In this document: positions 44,814 to 53,478 of the stretch, in pieces | Layout: every line of letters begins with the position of its first letter | Position numbering within the stretch: the first letter of the stretch is position 1 | Assembly (NCBI RefSeq): GCF_009649845.1 | Contig: NZ_WJIE01000014.1 | Span: 62,001 to 126,000 of the forward strand | Length of the DNA stretch: 64,000 nucleotides | Direction: 5' to 3' | Source of the DNA: Polyangium spumosum | Lineage (GTDB): Bacteria; Myxococcota_A; Polyangia; Polyangiales; Polyangiaceae | The notes under the pieces: model-generated | What the model was told of the DNA's origin: nothing | Databases searched by the model: none | What the model saw: the letters and a program-made list of their open reading frames with translations, nothing else | Program-made: the position numbers and the translations under genes

Positions 44814-45737
44814 ATGGAGAAGCCTCGCGTGGAGTGGATGAACTACCACCACCTGTACTACTTCTGGATCATCGTCCGGGAGGGCGGCGTGGCGCGGGCG
44901 GCGCGATCTTTGGGGCTCACACATTCGACGCTGAGCGCGCAGCTCCGCACGATGGAGGAGTTCTTCGGGTTGCCGCTCTTCGAGCGGCGCGGCCGGCGCC
45001 TGGTCCTCACGCCTTTCGGCGAGGAAGCGGCGAGCTACGCGTCGGACATCTTTCGCCTCGGCCAGGAGCTCGTCGACGTCGCGAGGGGACGCGCGACCCG
45101 GGGGCGCGAGGTGTTACGCGTGGGGGTCGTGAGCACGTTGCCGAAGACATTGACGCACCGGCTGCTCGATCCCGCGCTCGAGGCGCTCGGGAGCGGCGAC
45201 GTGCAGGTCCGTCAGGACGCGCTCGCGCGGCTCGTCGATTCGCTCGTCTCGGGCCGGCTCGACATGATCCTCTCGGACGACGTCCCCGCCGGCTCGCCAT
45301 TGACGCGCGGACACGCACATTTCCTCGGCGAATCGGAGATCCTCTTGTATGCGTCGTCCTCCCTCGCGAAGAAGCTCCGGAGGCGGTTCCCCGACTCGCT
45401 CGACGGCATGCCGTTCGTGTTCCCGTCGGCCGTCTCGGGCCTGCGGCGCCGCCTCGATGGATGGTTCGCGAAGCGCGGGATCTCGGTGTCGATCCGCGCC
45501 GAGCTCGACGATGCAGGGCTGCTCCGTGTGTTCGGCGGCGCGGGGCGCGGGATCTTCCCGGTGCGGGCGGCCCTGCGCGCCGAGGTGGAGGACCTGCACG
45601 ACGTGGAGCTCGTCGGCGCGTGTGAAGGCCTGCGCGAGCCGTATTTCGCGCTCTCCACCGAGCGGCGCATCAAGCACCCGGCCGTCGCGGCGCTGGTCCG
45701 CAGCGCGCGCGAGCGCCTGCACGCCAGGACCTCGTAG
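44814..45737 (+). CDS. LysR-family regulator, NhaR-like
   Basis: A 307-residue transcription regulator. The winged HTH at about 9-68 starts MNYHHLYYFWIIVREGGVAR and continues HSTLSAQLRTMEEFFG, very close in pattern to NhaR, the sodium-responsive activator. The effector-binding domain follows from about 98. NhaR in enteric bacteria answers to Na+ or alkaline pH; that inducer is assumed by similarity only. AAGGGA about 4 nt before ATG supports this start, with ATG 44838 as alternative. It is divergent from usp - kamA - asnB, and the spacer contains two dyads. Confidence 0.9.
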   Translation: MEKPRVEWMNYHHLYYFWIIVREGGVARAARSLGLTHSTLSAQLRTMEEFFGLPLFERRGRRLVLTPFGEEAASYASDIFRLGQELVDVARGRATRGREVLRVGVVSTLPKTLTHRLLDPALEALGSGDVQVRQDALARLVDSLVSGRLDMILSDDVPAGSPLTRGHAHFLGESEILLYASSSLAKKLRRRFPDSLDGMPFVFPSAVSGLRRRLDGWFAKRGISVSIRAELDDAGLLRVFGGAGRGIFPVRAALRAEVEDLHDVELVGACEGLREPYFALSTERRIKHPAVAALVRSARERLHARTS

Positions 45738-45828
45738 GCCCGGACGCGCGCGCCCCCTTCCGCTTTCGCCCGCGGGCCGGCTACCATCCGCGCCCGCGGT
45801 GCCCACACGACACGAGAGGAGCCGACCG

Positions 45829-47469
45829 ATGCTTGCCGGACGCATGATGGACTTTCCCCTCACCCTCACGCATTTCCTCGAACGCGCGCGCACGTTCTTC
45901 GGTCGCAACGAGATCGTCTCGCGCCTGCCCGACAAGACCCTCGTCCGCTCCACCTACGCGGACTTCCACCGCCGCACGGGCAAGCTCGCGAACGCGCTGT
46001 CGCGCCTCGGGGTCGGGCAAGGCGACAGGGTCGCCACGCTCTCGTGGAACCACCAGCGCCACCTCGAGGTCTACCTCGGCGCGCCGGCCATGGGCGCCGT
46101 CGTCCACACCTTGAACCTGAGGCTCCACCCGAACGAGCTCGGCTACATCGCCAATCACGCCGAGGACAAGGTCGTCGTCGTCGACCGCTCCCTCCTGCCG
46201 CTCTTTCGCAAGTTCGCCGATCAGGTCCGCTCAGTCCGGCACGTCATCGTCATCCCCGACCTGCCGGGCGATACGAAGACGAGCGCCGAGATCGATTACG
46301 AGGAGCTCATCGCCCCCGAAAAAGACGAGTTCGCCTGGCCCACGCTCGACGAGCGCAGCGCCGCGATGATCTGTTATACGTCGGGCACCACGGGCAACCC
46401 GAAGGGCGTCGTGTACAGCCATCGCTCGACGGTCCTGCACAGCCTCGTCTCGTGCATGGCCGACACCATCGGCGTCCGCGAAGGCGACACCGTCCTGCCC
46501 GTCGTGCCCATGTTCCACGCCGCCGCCTGGGGCCTGCCGTATTCGGCCATCGCCGCAGGATCACGCATCGTCTTCCCCGGCCCGCACCTCGACCCGCAGA
46601 GCCTGCTCGACCTCATGGCCGCCGAGAAGGTCACGCTCGCCGCCGGCGTGCCGACGATATGGCTCGGCATCCTCCAGCTCCTCGATCAGCACCCGGGCAA
46701 GTGGGACCTCTCCACGGTGCGCTCCATGGTCATCGGCGGCTCGGCGGCGCCGCCGTCCCTCATCGACGGCTTCAAGGCGCGGCACGACCTCGACGTCACG
46801 CACGCCTGGGGGATGACCGAGACGAACCCGCTCGGCACCCTCGCGCGGGTCAAGAATGGTTTGTCCGGCAGCGACGACGCGACGAAGCTCGGGTGTAAAG
46901 CGTCGCAGGGGTATGCCGTGCCGTTCGTCGAGCAGCGGCACGTCGGCGAGGACGGCGCGGTCTTGCCCTGGGACGGCGAGACCATGGGCGAGCTCGAGGT
47001 GCGCGGGCCCTGGGTCGCCTCCTCGTATTTCGGCGCCGAGGGGGCCGATCGGTTCACCGAGGATGGCTGGTTCAAGACGGGCGACGTCGTCACGATCGAT
47101 CACGAGGGGTACCTGCGCATCACCGATCGGTCGAAGGACGTCATCAAATCGGGCGGCGAGTGGATCAGCTCGGTCGCGCTGGAGAACGCGCTGATGAGCC
47201 ACCCGGCCGTGCTCGAGGCGGCCGTCTTCGCGGCGCGGCACCCGAAATGGACCGAGCGGCCGCTCGCGGCGATCGTGCTCAAGGAGGGCAAGACGGCCAC
47301 GAAGGAGGAGCTCTCGGCCCACATCGAGGCGAAATTCGCGAAATTCTGGCTGCCGGACGATTACGTGTTCATGGCCCAGATCCCGCGCACCTCGACCGGC
47401 AAGTTCCTGAAGACGAAGCTGCGCGAGCTCCACGGCGATCACCTCGAAAAGCAGGGCGCTTCGGACTAA
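45829..47469 (+). CDS. Long-chain acyl-CoA synthetase (AMP-forming)
   Basis: A 546-residue adenylate-forming enzyme that activates fatty acids to acyl-CoA. The P-loop is CYTSGTTGNPKGV, the A4/A5 region is THAWGMTETNPLG, and the hinge and C-terminal lysine appear in TDRSKDVIKSGGEWIS and RTSTGKFLKTKLRE. Family features such as the N-terminal MMDFPLTLTHFLERA resemble medium/long-chain ligases of the FadD3-like DMSP or AlkK group. GAGGAG lies 7 nt before the ATG. No other fatty-acid gene is adjacent. Confidence 0.93.
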   Translation: MLAGRMMDFPLTLTHFLERARTFFGRNEIVSRLPDKTLVRSTYADFHRRTGKLANALSRLGVGQGDRVATLSWNHQRHLEVYLGAPAMGAVVHTLNLRLHPNELGYIANHAEDKVVVVDRSLLPLFRKFADQVRSVRHVIVIPDLPGDTKTSAEIDYEELIAPEKDEFAWPTLDERSAAMICYTSGTTGNPKGVVYSHRSTVLHSLVSCMADTIGVREGDTVLPVVPMFHAAAWGLPYSAIAAGSRIVFPGPHLDPQSLLDLMAAEKVTLAAGVPTIWLGILQLLDQHPGKWDLSTVRSMVIGGSAAPPSLIDGFKARHDLDVTHAWGMTETNPLGTLARVKNGLSGSDDATKLGCKASQGYAVPFVEQRHVGEDGAVLPWDGETMGELEVRGPWVASSYFGAEGADRFTEDGWFKTGDVVTIDHEGYLRITDRSKDVIKSGGEWISSVALENALMSHPAVLEAAVFAARHPKWTERPLAAIVLKEGKTATKEELSAHIEAKFAKFWLPDDYVFMAQIPRTSTGKFLKTKLRELHGDHLEKQGASD

Positions 47470-47580
47470 CGCTCGGCGCGCGCGCCCTCTCCGCGCGCGG
47501 GCGCTTCGCGCTGGACCTCGCCACCGCCGTCCACTAAGACCACGCGGCCAAGCCGCCCCGGCCCGCGAGGTCATCCCATC

Positions 47581-48318
47581 ATGGACCGCTCCGCCTACGA
47601 CGCCCTGTTCGCCCTCGAGAAGAACCATTTCTGGCGGGTCGCGCGCCGCACCATGTTGCTCGAGATCCTGGGAGAGACGCTGCCCGCGCGGCGCCCCGCG
47701 CGGCTGCTCGACGTGGGCGGCGCCTGCGCGCTGATCTCCCGCGAGATGCAGCGGTTCGGCGAGGTGATCATGGTGGAGCCGGACGCGGAGACGGCGGCGT
47801 TCGCGCGGCGGGAGCTCGGCTGTGACGCGCGCGTCGGCGCCCTGCCCGACGCGCTGCCGGTGGAGGGGACCTTCGATGGGATCACGCTCCTCGACGTCCT
47901 CGAGCACATCGACGACGAGGTCCCGGCCCTCCGCGCCCTGAAGCGCCTCCTCCGCCCCGATGGGCTCTTGCTCGTGACCGTCCCCGCCCTGCCCTTTCTC
48001 TGGAGCTCCCACGACGTGGCGGTGCATCACCGGCGGAGATACGTCCGCCGCACCTTGCTCGAAGCGCTGCGCGAAGGCGGGTTCGAGGTGGAGCGCGTCT
48101 CTTATTTCACGTCGCTGCTGCTGCCCGTCCTGGCAGCCCAGCGGATCGCCGATCGGCTGCGCAGAGGTGTGCCGGACGAGGCGCGTTATCAGGTGGCGCC
48201 GCCCCCGGCGCCGATCAACGCCGCCTTCGGCGCGGTGATGGACCTCGAGCGGGCCCTCCTGCGGCGATTCGATATGCCCATCGGCTCGTCGCTCGTGGCG
48301 ATCTGTCGCCACGCCTAA
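47581..48318 (+). CDS. Class I SAM-dependent methyltransferase
   Basis: A 245-residue methyltransferase with motif I LLDVGGACALIS (SAM-binding Gly-rich loop), motif II MVEPDAE, the acidic strand DGITLLDVLEHIDDE, and LLRPDGLLLVTVPALPFLW, as in the sugar- or lipid-modifying methyltransferases of Methyltransf_11/23 type. The N-terminal ENHFWRVARR-like segment (EKNHFWRVARRT) is common in polysaccharide-cluster enzymes. The substrate is unknown. Its stop overlaps that of the convergent GreA/GreB-like gene by 4 nt. Confidence 0.88.
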   Translation: MDRSAYDALFALEKNHFWRVARRTMLLEILGETLPARRPARLLDVGGACALISREMQRFGEVIMVEPDAETAAFARRELGCDARVGALPDALPVEGTFDGITLLDVLEHIDDEVPALRALKRLLRPDGLLLVTVPALPFLWSSHDVAVHHRRRYVRRTLLEALREGGFEVERVSYFTSLLLPVLAAQRIADRLRRGVPDEARYQVAPPPAPINAAFGAVMDLERALLRRFDMPIGSSLVAICRHA

Positions 48319-48800
48319 CGCACCTCGACCACCTCGTACACCTTCGTCCCCTGCGGCGTCGGCACCTCGGCTTCGTCCCCCTCCGACAAACCCATGAGCG
48401 CGGCGCCCAGCGGGCTCGTCGGGGTCACCACCTGCACCTCGGTGGCCCCGACCTTCACGCGTTGCCCGCCCGCGGCGGGAAGGACGAAACACACGAGCTT
48501 CGACCCGCGGTGGAGCAGCGTGACCAGCGCCGTCGCGGCGATCCCCTCGCCCGCCCCGAACGAGCGCACGGTGATCGAGCTCAAGAGCGCGACGGACCGC
48601 TCGAGCTCCCGCGCCCGCTCGGCCTGGCCCCGCGCGATGTAGGACGCCTCCGTCGAGCGCATGTCCTTGTCGTTCTCGGGCTTGTTCTCCTCGTGGGTCG
48701 CGGCCGCGGCCGCGTCCTGGGCGATCCGCGCCATCGTGCCGAGCTCCTCCGAGAGCCGCGCGCAGACCTCCTTCACGAGCGCCTGTTTGTCGAGCTGCAC
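48315..48800 (-). CDS. GreA/GreB-family transcript cleavage factor homologue
   Basis: A 161-residue protein with an N-terminal coiled coil of about 75 residues whose tip carries acidic residues (ENDKDMRSTEAS), and a C-terminal FKBP-like domain ending SPLGAALMGLSEGDEAEVPTP. In GreA/GreB the coiled-coil tip enters the RNA polymerase secondary channel and promotes cleavage of backtracked RNA. The tip sequence differs from the canonical D-x-x-E (SENAEY), so it may be a regulatory paralogue. A GGAGG lies only 2 nt before the ATG and TAGCGG overlaps it. The 3' end overlaps the convergent methyltransferase gene by 4 nt. Confidence 0.9.
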   Translation of the reverse strand: MQLDKQALVKEVCARLSEELGTMARIAQDAAAAATHEENKPENDKDMRSTEASYIARGQAERARELERSVALLSSITVRSFGAGEGIAATALVTLLHRGSKLVCFVLPAAGGQRVKVGATEVQVVTPTSPLGAALMGLSEGDEAEVPTPQGTKVYEVVEVR

Positions 48801-48821
48801 ATCGCCTCCGCTACCGCCCCA

Positions 48822-49514
48822 TCAAGCCACGGACGCCCCACCCCTCGCAAGCGAGACGCGGTACACGAGCCCGCATTTCTCGGCCGTCCCCTCCACATCG
48901 TCGATCACCGGCACCCGATACCGCGTGATCTCCTCGATCCCCTCGGCCGGCAGATACGCGCGCCCCGGATCCCCGAGCAAGACAGCCCGCCCCTCGCCCG
49001 CCCGCGCGCCGAGCCACGGCATCACCACCCGCGTCATCGCCGCGTCGTAACAAACGTCCCCCGCGAGCACCACGTCCGCCTCCGCCGCCCAGGCCGGCAA
49101 ACGCGCCTCGCCGAGCACGTCCTCGACGTGCGCCTCGACCACGACGCCCGCGCCCTCCGCGTTCATCGTGATCGCCACCGCGGCGAGCGGATCCGTGTCC
49201 ACCGCGACCACGCGCGACGCCCCCGCGCGCGCCGCCGCGATCGCGCAGAGCCCCGATCCCGAGGCGAGATCGAGCACGACCTTGCCCCGCACGAGCTCCG
49301 GCCGATCGAGGACGAGCCGCGCGATCGCTTGCCCGCCGGACCACGCGAACGCCCAGAAGGGCGGCTCGATCCCGTGCGTCCGGAGAAACGCCTCCGTGGC
49401 CTGCCAGAGCGGCGTCACCTCGGTCGCGAGCCGGAGCCGGATCTCGGGCAGGAGCGGCGGCGCGCACGGCGCCGTGTTTTCCTCGATGAATCGCCTCGCC
49501 TCGGCCTCGCGCAT
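48822..49514 (-). CDS. Protein lysine methyltransferase, METTL20/PrmA-like
   Basis: A 230-residue SAM methyltransferase. The N-terminal PFWAFAWSGGQAIARLVLDRPELV segment (pattern only) directly before motif I LDLASGSGLCAIAAA is characteristic of the electron-transfer-flavoprotein-beta lysine methyltransferase group, close to ribosomal protein L11 methyltransferase. Post-motif residues VAVDTDPLAAVAITMNA and the catalytic-side LAGDVCYD follow. By family it trimethylates lysines near the recognition loop of ETF-beta; no etf genes are nearby. TACGCT lies 11 nt before the ATG. Confidence 0.8.
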   Translation of the reverse strand: MREAEARRFIEENTAPCAPPLLPEIRLRLATEVTPLWQATEAFLRTHGIEPPFWAFAWSGGQAIARLVLDRPELVRGKVVLDLASGSGLCAIAAARAGASRVVAVDTDPLAAVAITMNAEGAGVVVEAHVEDVLGEARLPAWAAEADVVLAGDVCYDAAMTRVVMPWLGARAGEGRAVLLGDPGRAYLPAEGIEEITRYRVPVIDDVEGTAEKCGLVYRVSLARGGASVA

Positions 49515-49576
49515 GGCAAGGCCACGAGCGTACTCGATGCTTGACGACCGCGCGGGAAAAAGGGCAGAAGGGACCG

Positions 49577-50287
49577 ATGTGGGCGAACGCTCGTCTTGCT
49601 TTTTATGGTGTGGCCTGCCTGCTCGCCGCGTGTCAGCCGGCGAGGCCTGCCGAGGGCCCGACGGGCGCGCCCCCCACCGTCGCGGTCGAGGGGCCCGAGC
49701 CGAGCGGAGAGCCCATCGGCCCCGACGTCTCGAGCCCCGGGGATCAGTTCGAGCTCGTGATCGGCGGCAAGGTCTACTCGGTGGCCGACGGCAAACCCTT
49801 CGAGGTGACGCTCGGCGGCGAGCGCTTCGAGGCCACGGTCCGTTCGAAGCAGGTCCTGCACTACATGGGCGGCGGGATCTCCTTCCGATATCCGAAAGAA
49901 ATGACCCTCGAGGAGGACAAATCCGAGGGCGTCTCGAGCATCACGGTCGAGGCGTCGGATTCGACCTTCGTGATGATCCAGGTCTATTCGGTGGACGTCG
50001 ACCCCGCCACGGTGAGCTCGTTGCTCGTGAGTGGCATCGAGAAGGAGATGCGCTCGCGCGGCGGGCAATTCTTTCCGGGCAGCGGCGGCGCCGTCAGGAA
50101 GCGCATCCGCGGCGAGGACGTCGAGGGCACGCGGCTCGAGTTCACGCTCGCGAAGGAGTCGATGTGGACCGAGATTTACGTCCTCCCGAAGGGAAAGCTC
50201 ACGATTGCGCTCCTCTTGCAGCGCTCGGACGACGACGCGATCCTGGCCGAGCGTCGCTTCAAGGTGATCACGGACTCCTTGCGTTGA
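49577..50287 (+). CDS. Predicted lipoprotein of unknown function
   Basis: A 236-residue protein with a lipoprotein signal (YGVACLLAAC). After a Pro/Gly linker come beta-rich segments (FELVIGGKVYSVADGKPF, YMGGGISFRYPKEM, SSITVEASDSTFVMIQVYS) resembling the small PsbP/DUF1795-type fold, and a C-terminal TLAKESMWTEIYVL part. No clear family. AAGGGACCG before ATG 49577 sets the start. The membrane protein gene follows 40 nt downstream. Confidence 0.7.
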   Translation: MWANARLAFYGVACLLAACQPARPAEGPTGAPPTVAVEGPEPSGEPIGPDVSSPGDQFELVIGGKVYSVADGKPFEVTLGGERFEATVRSKQVLHYMGGGISFRYPKEMTLEEDKSEGVSSITVEASDSTFVMIQVYSVDVDPATVSSLLVSGIEKEMRSRGGQFFPGSGGAVRKRIRGEDVEGTRLEFTLAKESMWTEIYVLPKGKLTIALLLQRSDDDAILAERRFKVITDSLR

Positions 50288-50327
50288 CCTTGACAGCGCG
50301 CATCTCGTGCGAGACACCGAGGCGCTT

Positions 50328-51332
50328 GTGAGCGACTCCGTCGACGCTCCGAAAAAAGCCGCGCCGCGCTCGCTCGTGCGGCTCGCCGTTCGCCTCGTGG
50401 GCCCGGTCCTGCTCGTGGTCGTGCTCCTGCGCATGCGCGACACGCAAGCGGCGTGGGACGCGCTCCTCTCGGCCTCGCTCCTGCCGCTCGGGCTCGCGTT
50501 CCTGCTGAACGCCGGCGTCTGCTGGCTGAAAATGTTGCGCACCGACGCGCTCCTCCAGGCCCGAGGCTACCAATATCCACGGAAACGCGCCTGGCTCGGG
50601 TTCCTCGCGACGATCTTCCTCGGCCTCTTCACCCCGGGCCGCGTGGGCGACGTCCTCCGCGCGCAGTACTTTCGCCACGACCTCGGGATGCCGTACTCCG
50701 AGGGCGTCGCTGTCGTCGTGGTCGACAGGCTCTGCGATCTTTACGTGCTCGTCGCGTTCGTGGCGATCGGCGTGGCGCGATGGAGCTCGGTCGTCGTCGG
50801 CGATCTCGCCCTCTTCACCTGGGGCGGCGTCCTCCTCACGGCGCTCGGCCCGCTCGTCCTGTTCGTGCCCTCGTTCGCGCAGACGGCGATGCGCGCCATT
50901 TACAAGAAAATGCCCGGCGACCCCACGGGCGAGGGGTTTGATCGATTCCTGCGGGCCCTGCGCGCCCAGCGCCCGAGGCACCTCGCCTCCGCGGTGGTCC
51001 TCACCATCCTCGCGTTCGGGGTGAATTACCTCCAGGGGTATCTCATCGCGCAGTCGCTCCACCTCGACCTCACGCTCTACGACGTCCTTTGCCTGCTCGC
51101 GGTCGCCAGCTTGCTCGGCCTCTTGCCGATCTCGGTCTCGGGCCTCGGCGTGCGCGAGCTCTTTTTTTCGGTCGTCTTCCCGGCGCTCGGGCACCCCGGA
51201 GAGGCGGGCTTGATCTACGGGCTCGTCGTGTTCCTGGTGATCTACGTGGGCGTCGCGGCGATGGGGTTTGTCGGGTGGCACCTGGCCCCGCCTCCGCTCG
51301 GGGGCGAACCGGGGAAAGGCAGGGCGGCGTGA
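50328..51332 (+). CDS. Lysylphosphatidylglycerol-synthase-TM/UPF0104-family membrane protein
   Basis: A 334-residue integral membrane protein with about eight helices and the family landmarks LGLFTPGRVGDVLRAQYFR (near 100-120), VVVVDRLCDLYVLV and LLPISVSGLGVRELFF. These belong to the flippase-like LPG synthase TM region (UPF0104/AglD-associated). Such proteins are thought to move or help attach lipid-linked groups. GTG 50328 is chosen because GAGG lies 5 nt upstream. The last codons overlap the GTG start of the next gene by 4 nt (GTGA), so it works with the sulfatase-fold enzyme. Confidence 0.82.
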   Translation: MSDSVDAPKKAAPRSLVRLAVRLVGPVLLVVVLLRMRDTQAAWDALLSASLLPLGLAFLLNAGVCWLKMLRTDALLQARGYQYPRKRAWLGFLATIFLGLFTPGRVGDVLRAQYFRHDLGMPYSEGVAVVVVDRLCDLYVLVAFVAIGVARWSSVVVGDLALFTWGGVLLTALGPLVLFVPSFAQTAMRAIYKKMPGDPTGEGFDRFLRALRAQRPRHLASAVVLTILAFGVNYLQGYLIAQSLHLDLTLYDVLCLLAVASLLGLLPISVSGLGVRELFFSVVFPALGHPGEAGLIYGLVVFLVIYVGVAAMGFVGWHLAPPPLGGEPGKGRAA

Positions 51333-53314
51333 ACGAAAGCCCGCGCCCCCACCTCTCCGTCTCCGGCCCTGACGCGGCCCTGCTCGCCTGGATGAGCGCG
51401 GCCGTCACGAATGCGGTCGCCATCACGCGCTCCTTCGACTTGCCGCCGCGCCTCGTCACGCGCGTGCTGCACCACGCCTTCGACGCCGGCCATTTCCTCG
51501 CCCTCGGCCTCGCCTCGGCCGGGCTCGTCGGCCTCTACCTCCGCTTCGGCCGCGCCCGCCCGCGCGCCTCCGCGGCCGTGTTCGTCGCGCTCTCCCTCGC
51601 CCTCGGCGCCCTCGTGTTGCCCCCGGACCTCCGGAATGCGAGCCGGCGCCTCTCCACCGGCCACGCCGCCTGGGCCGAGCCGGCCCTCCTCGCCCTCTTC
51701 GTCGCCCTCTTCTCCCTCGCCGTCCCCCTCGCCGCCCTGCTCGGCCGCCTCGCCGCGCGCCCCTACCTCCGCTGGGTCGCCATCGGCCTCGCCGCCGGCC
51801 TCGTCTCGGCGAACCCTCTCCTCCTCCCGGGCGATTATGCCGGCCCGCGCCTCTTCGTCGCCTCCGCCGCCGCGGCCCTCCTCGCCGCCGCCCTCGCCGG
51901 CGCCGTCTTGCCCGCGCGCCTCGCCCGCCTCGCTGCTCGGGCGCGCCCCCTGCGCGCCCCGCTCCTCGCCGCCGCCTCGCTCGGCGCCGCGGCCTCGCTC
52001 GTCGTCCCCCCGCGGTCCTCCGTGGCCATCGGCCTGATGAGCCCGAGCGGCTCGCTCCTGCCGCCCTTCCTCGGCGCCCTCCACGGGGGCACGATCCCGG
52101 CCGACGCCCCCGTGCCGCCCGAAATGGCTCCGTGGTTCGTCGACCGGAGCGCCGCCCCGCCCGTACCGCCCAGCGGGCCGCCGATCTTGCCGCGAAGCCC
52201 CGCGATCGTCCTCGTCACCATCGATGGCCTCCGGAATGACATCGTCGCGTCCGGCCGGTACGACGACAGGCTCCCTCACATCACCTCCCTCCGCGAGCGG
52301 GGCGTGTATTTCCGCAATGCCCGCGCGCCGGGCGCGCAGACCGTCTACAGCCTCTCCTCCCTCTTCGCGGGCACCTATTTCTCGCAGCAGTACTGGACGC
52401 TGTACGCCGGGCGCCACCGCGGGCTCTGGCCCTGGAGGGACGAGAGCACGCGATTCCCGGAGCTCCTGCGCGCGCGCGGCGTCTCCACGATCACCTTCGC
52501 GAGCACGGAGTGGCTCGTCAATCAATATGGCGTCGTGCGGGGCTTCTCCGAGGACATTTACGTCCGCCCCCCCGGGAACGGGACCTGGGTCATGGGCGAG
52601 CCCCTCGTCGACGCGGCGCTCGCGCGGCTCGCGAAGGTCGGGGACGAGCCGTTTTTCCTGTACCTTCATTTGCTCGACGCGCACGCCCCGTACAACCTCG
52701 CGGGCGCGGCGGGCACGCCGTTCGAGCGTCATCTCCGCGAGCTCATGCTCGTCGATCGCCACGTCGGCCGCCTGCTCGCCGCGCTCGAGCGCTCCTCGTT
52801 CGCCGATCGCGTGGCCTTCATCCTCACGAGTGATCACGGCGAGGCGTTCGGCGAGCATGGGCTCTTTACCCACGCGACCTCGCTCTACGACGAGCTCTTG
52901 CGCGTGCCGCTCATCGTGCAGGCCAGAAACATCGCCCCCCGCGTCGTCGGCGACGACGTCACCCTCGTCGACCTCGGCCCGACGATCCTCGACCTCTTCG
53001 GCGCCGAGACCCCCGGCACGTTCCTGGGCCAGAGCCTCGTGCCCTACCTGCGCGGCGAGAGCCCCACGCTCACCCGCCCCATCCTCGCCGACTCCCGCCT
53101 GAAGCGCGCCCTCGTCCTGCGTGACGGCACCAAGGTCATCGTCAACGATCGGGCCCACACCGTCGAGCTCTACGATCTCGCCGCGGATCCCGGCGAGACC
53201 ACGAACCTGGCGGACGACACGGCGCGCCTCTCGCCTCCGCTCTCGCTCCTGCGCCGTTTCCTCACCACGCACGGGATTCGCCGCGAGGGGTACGAGATCC
53301 CGTATCGACCGTGA
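51329..53314 (+). CDS. Membrane-bound sulfatase/phosphotransferase-superfamily protein
   Basis: A 661-residue protein. The first ~290 residues hold six to seven helices; the rest is an alkaline-phosphatase-superfamily domain. Metal-binding motifs are VTIDGLRND, FLYLHLLDAH and SDHGEAFGEHG. The nucleophile position, Cys in true sulfatases (CxPSR), is Thr in AQTVYSLSSLFAGTY, so formylglycine is not used; Thr nucleophiles occur in phosphoethanolamine and phosphoglycerol transferases such as EptA and LtaS. I therefore expect transfer or hydrolysis of a phospho-group at the outer face of the inner membrane. It is coupled by a 4-nt overlap to the UPF0104-type gene. Confidence 0.8.
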   Translation: MNESPRPHLSVSGPDAALLAWMSAAVTNAVAITRSFDLPPRLVTRVLHHAFDAGHFLALGLASAGLVGLYLRFGRARPRASAAVFVALSLALGALVLPPDLRNASRRLSTGHAAWAEPALLALFVALFSLAVPLAALLGRLAARPYLRWVAIGLAAGLVSANPLLLPGDYAGPRLFVASAAAALLAAALAGAVLPARLARLAARARPLRAPLLAAASLGAAASLVVPPRSSVAIGLMSPSGSLLPPFLGALHGGTIPADAPVPPEMAPWFVDRSAAPPVPPSGPPILPRSPAIVLVTIDGLRNDIVASGRYDDRLPHITSLRERGVYFRNARAPGAQTVYSLSSLFAGTYFSQQYWTLYAGRHRGLWPWRDESTRFPELLRARGVSTITFASTEWLVNQYGVVRGFSEDIYVRPPGNGTWVMGEPLVDAALARLAKVGDEPFFLYLHLLDAHAPYNLAGAAGTPFERHLRELMLVDRHVGRLLAALERSSFADRVAFILTSDHGEAFGEHGLFTHATSLYDELLRVPLIVQARNIAPRVVGDDVTLVDLGPTILDLFGAETPGTFLGQSLVPYLRGESPTLTRPILADSRLKRALVLRDGTKVIVNDRAHTVELYDLAADPGETTNLADDTARLSPPLSLLRRFLTTHGIRREGYEIPYRP

Positions 53315-53478
53315 GCCCCGCTTTTATTACGCGCCGAATTTCGAGCAAACCCGCGGGGCGCGCGGCACGGCCGCGGCGCGTGGAAGAGGCTGGAGATCCG
53401 GGCGCGCGCGCGAGAGGGCGGCGACGGAGCCGGGATCCAGCTTGACGCAGGCGAGGGCGGCGAGTACCTCCGTCGGCA

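Noticed and set aside
45829-48318. Natural-product gene cluster around the acyl-CoA synthetase and methyltransferase
   Set aside because: No polyketide synthase, nonribosomal peptide synthetase or carrier-protein gene is present; the genes look like unrelated single units.
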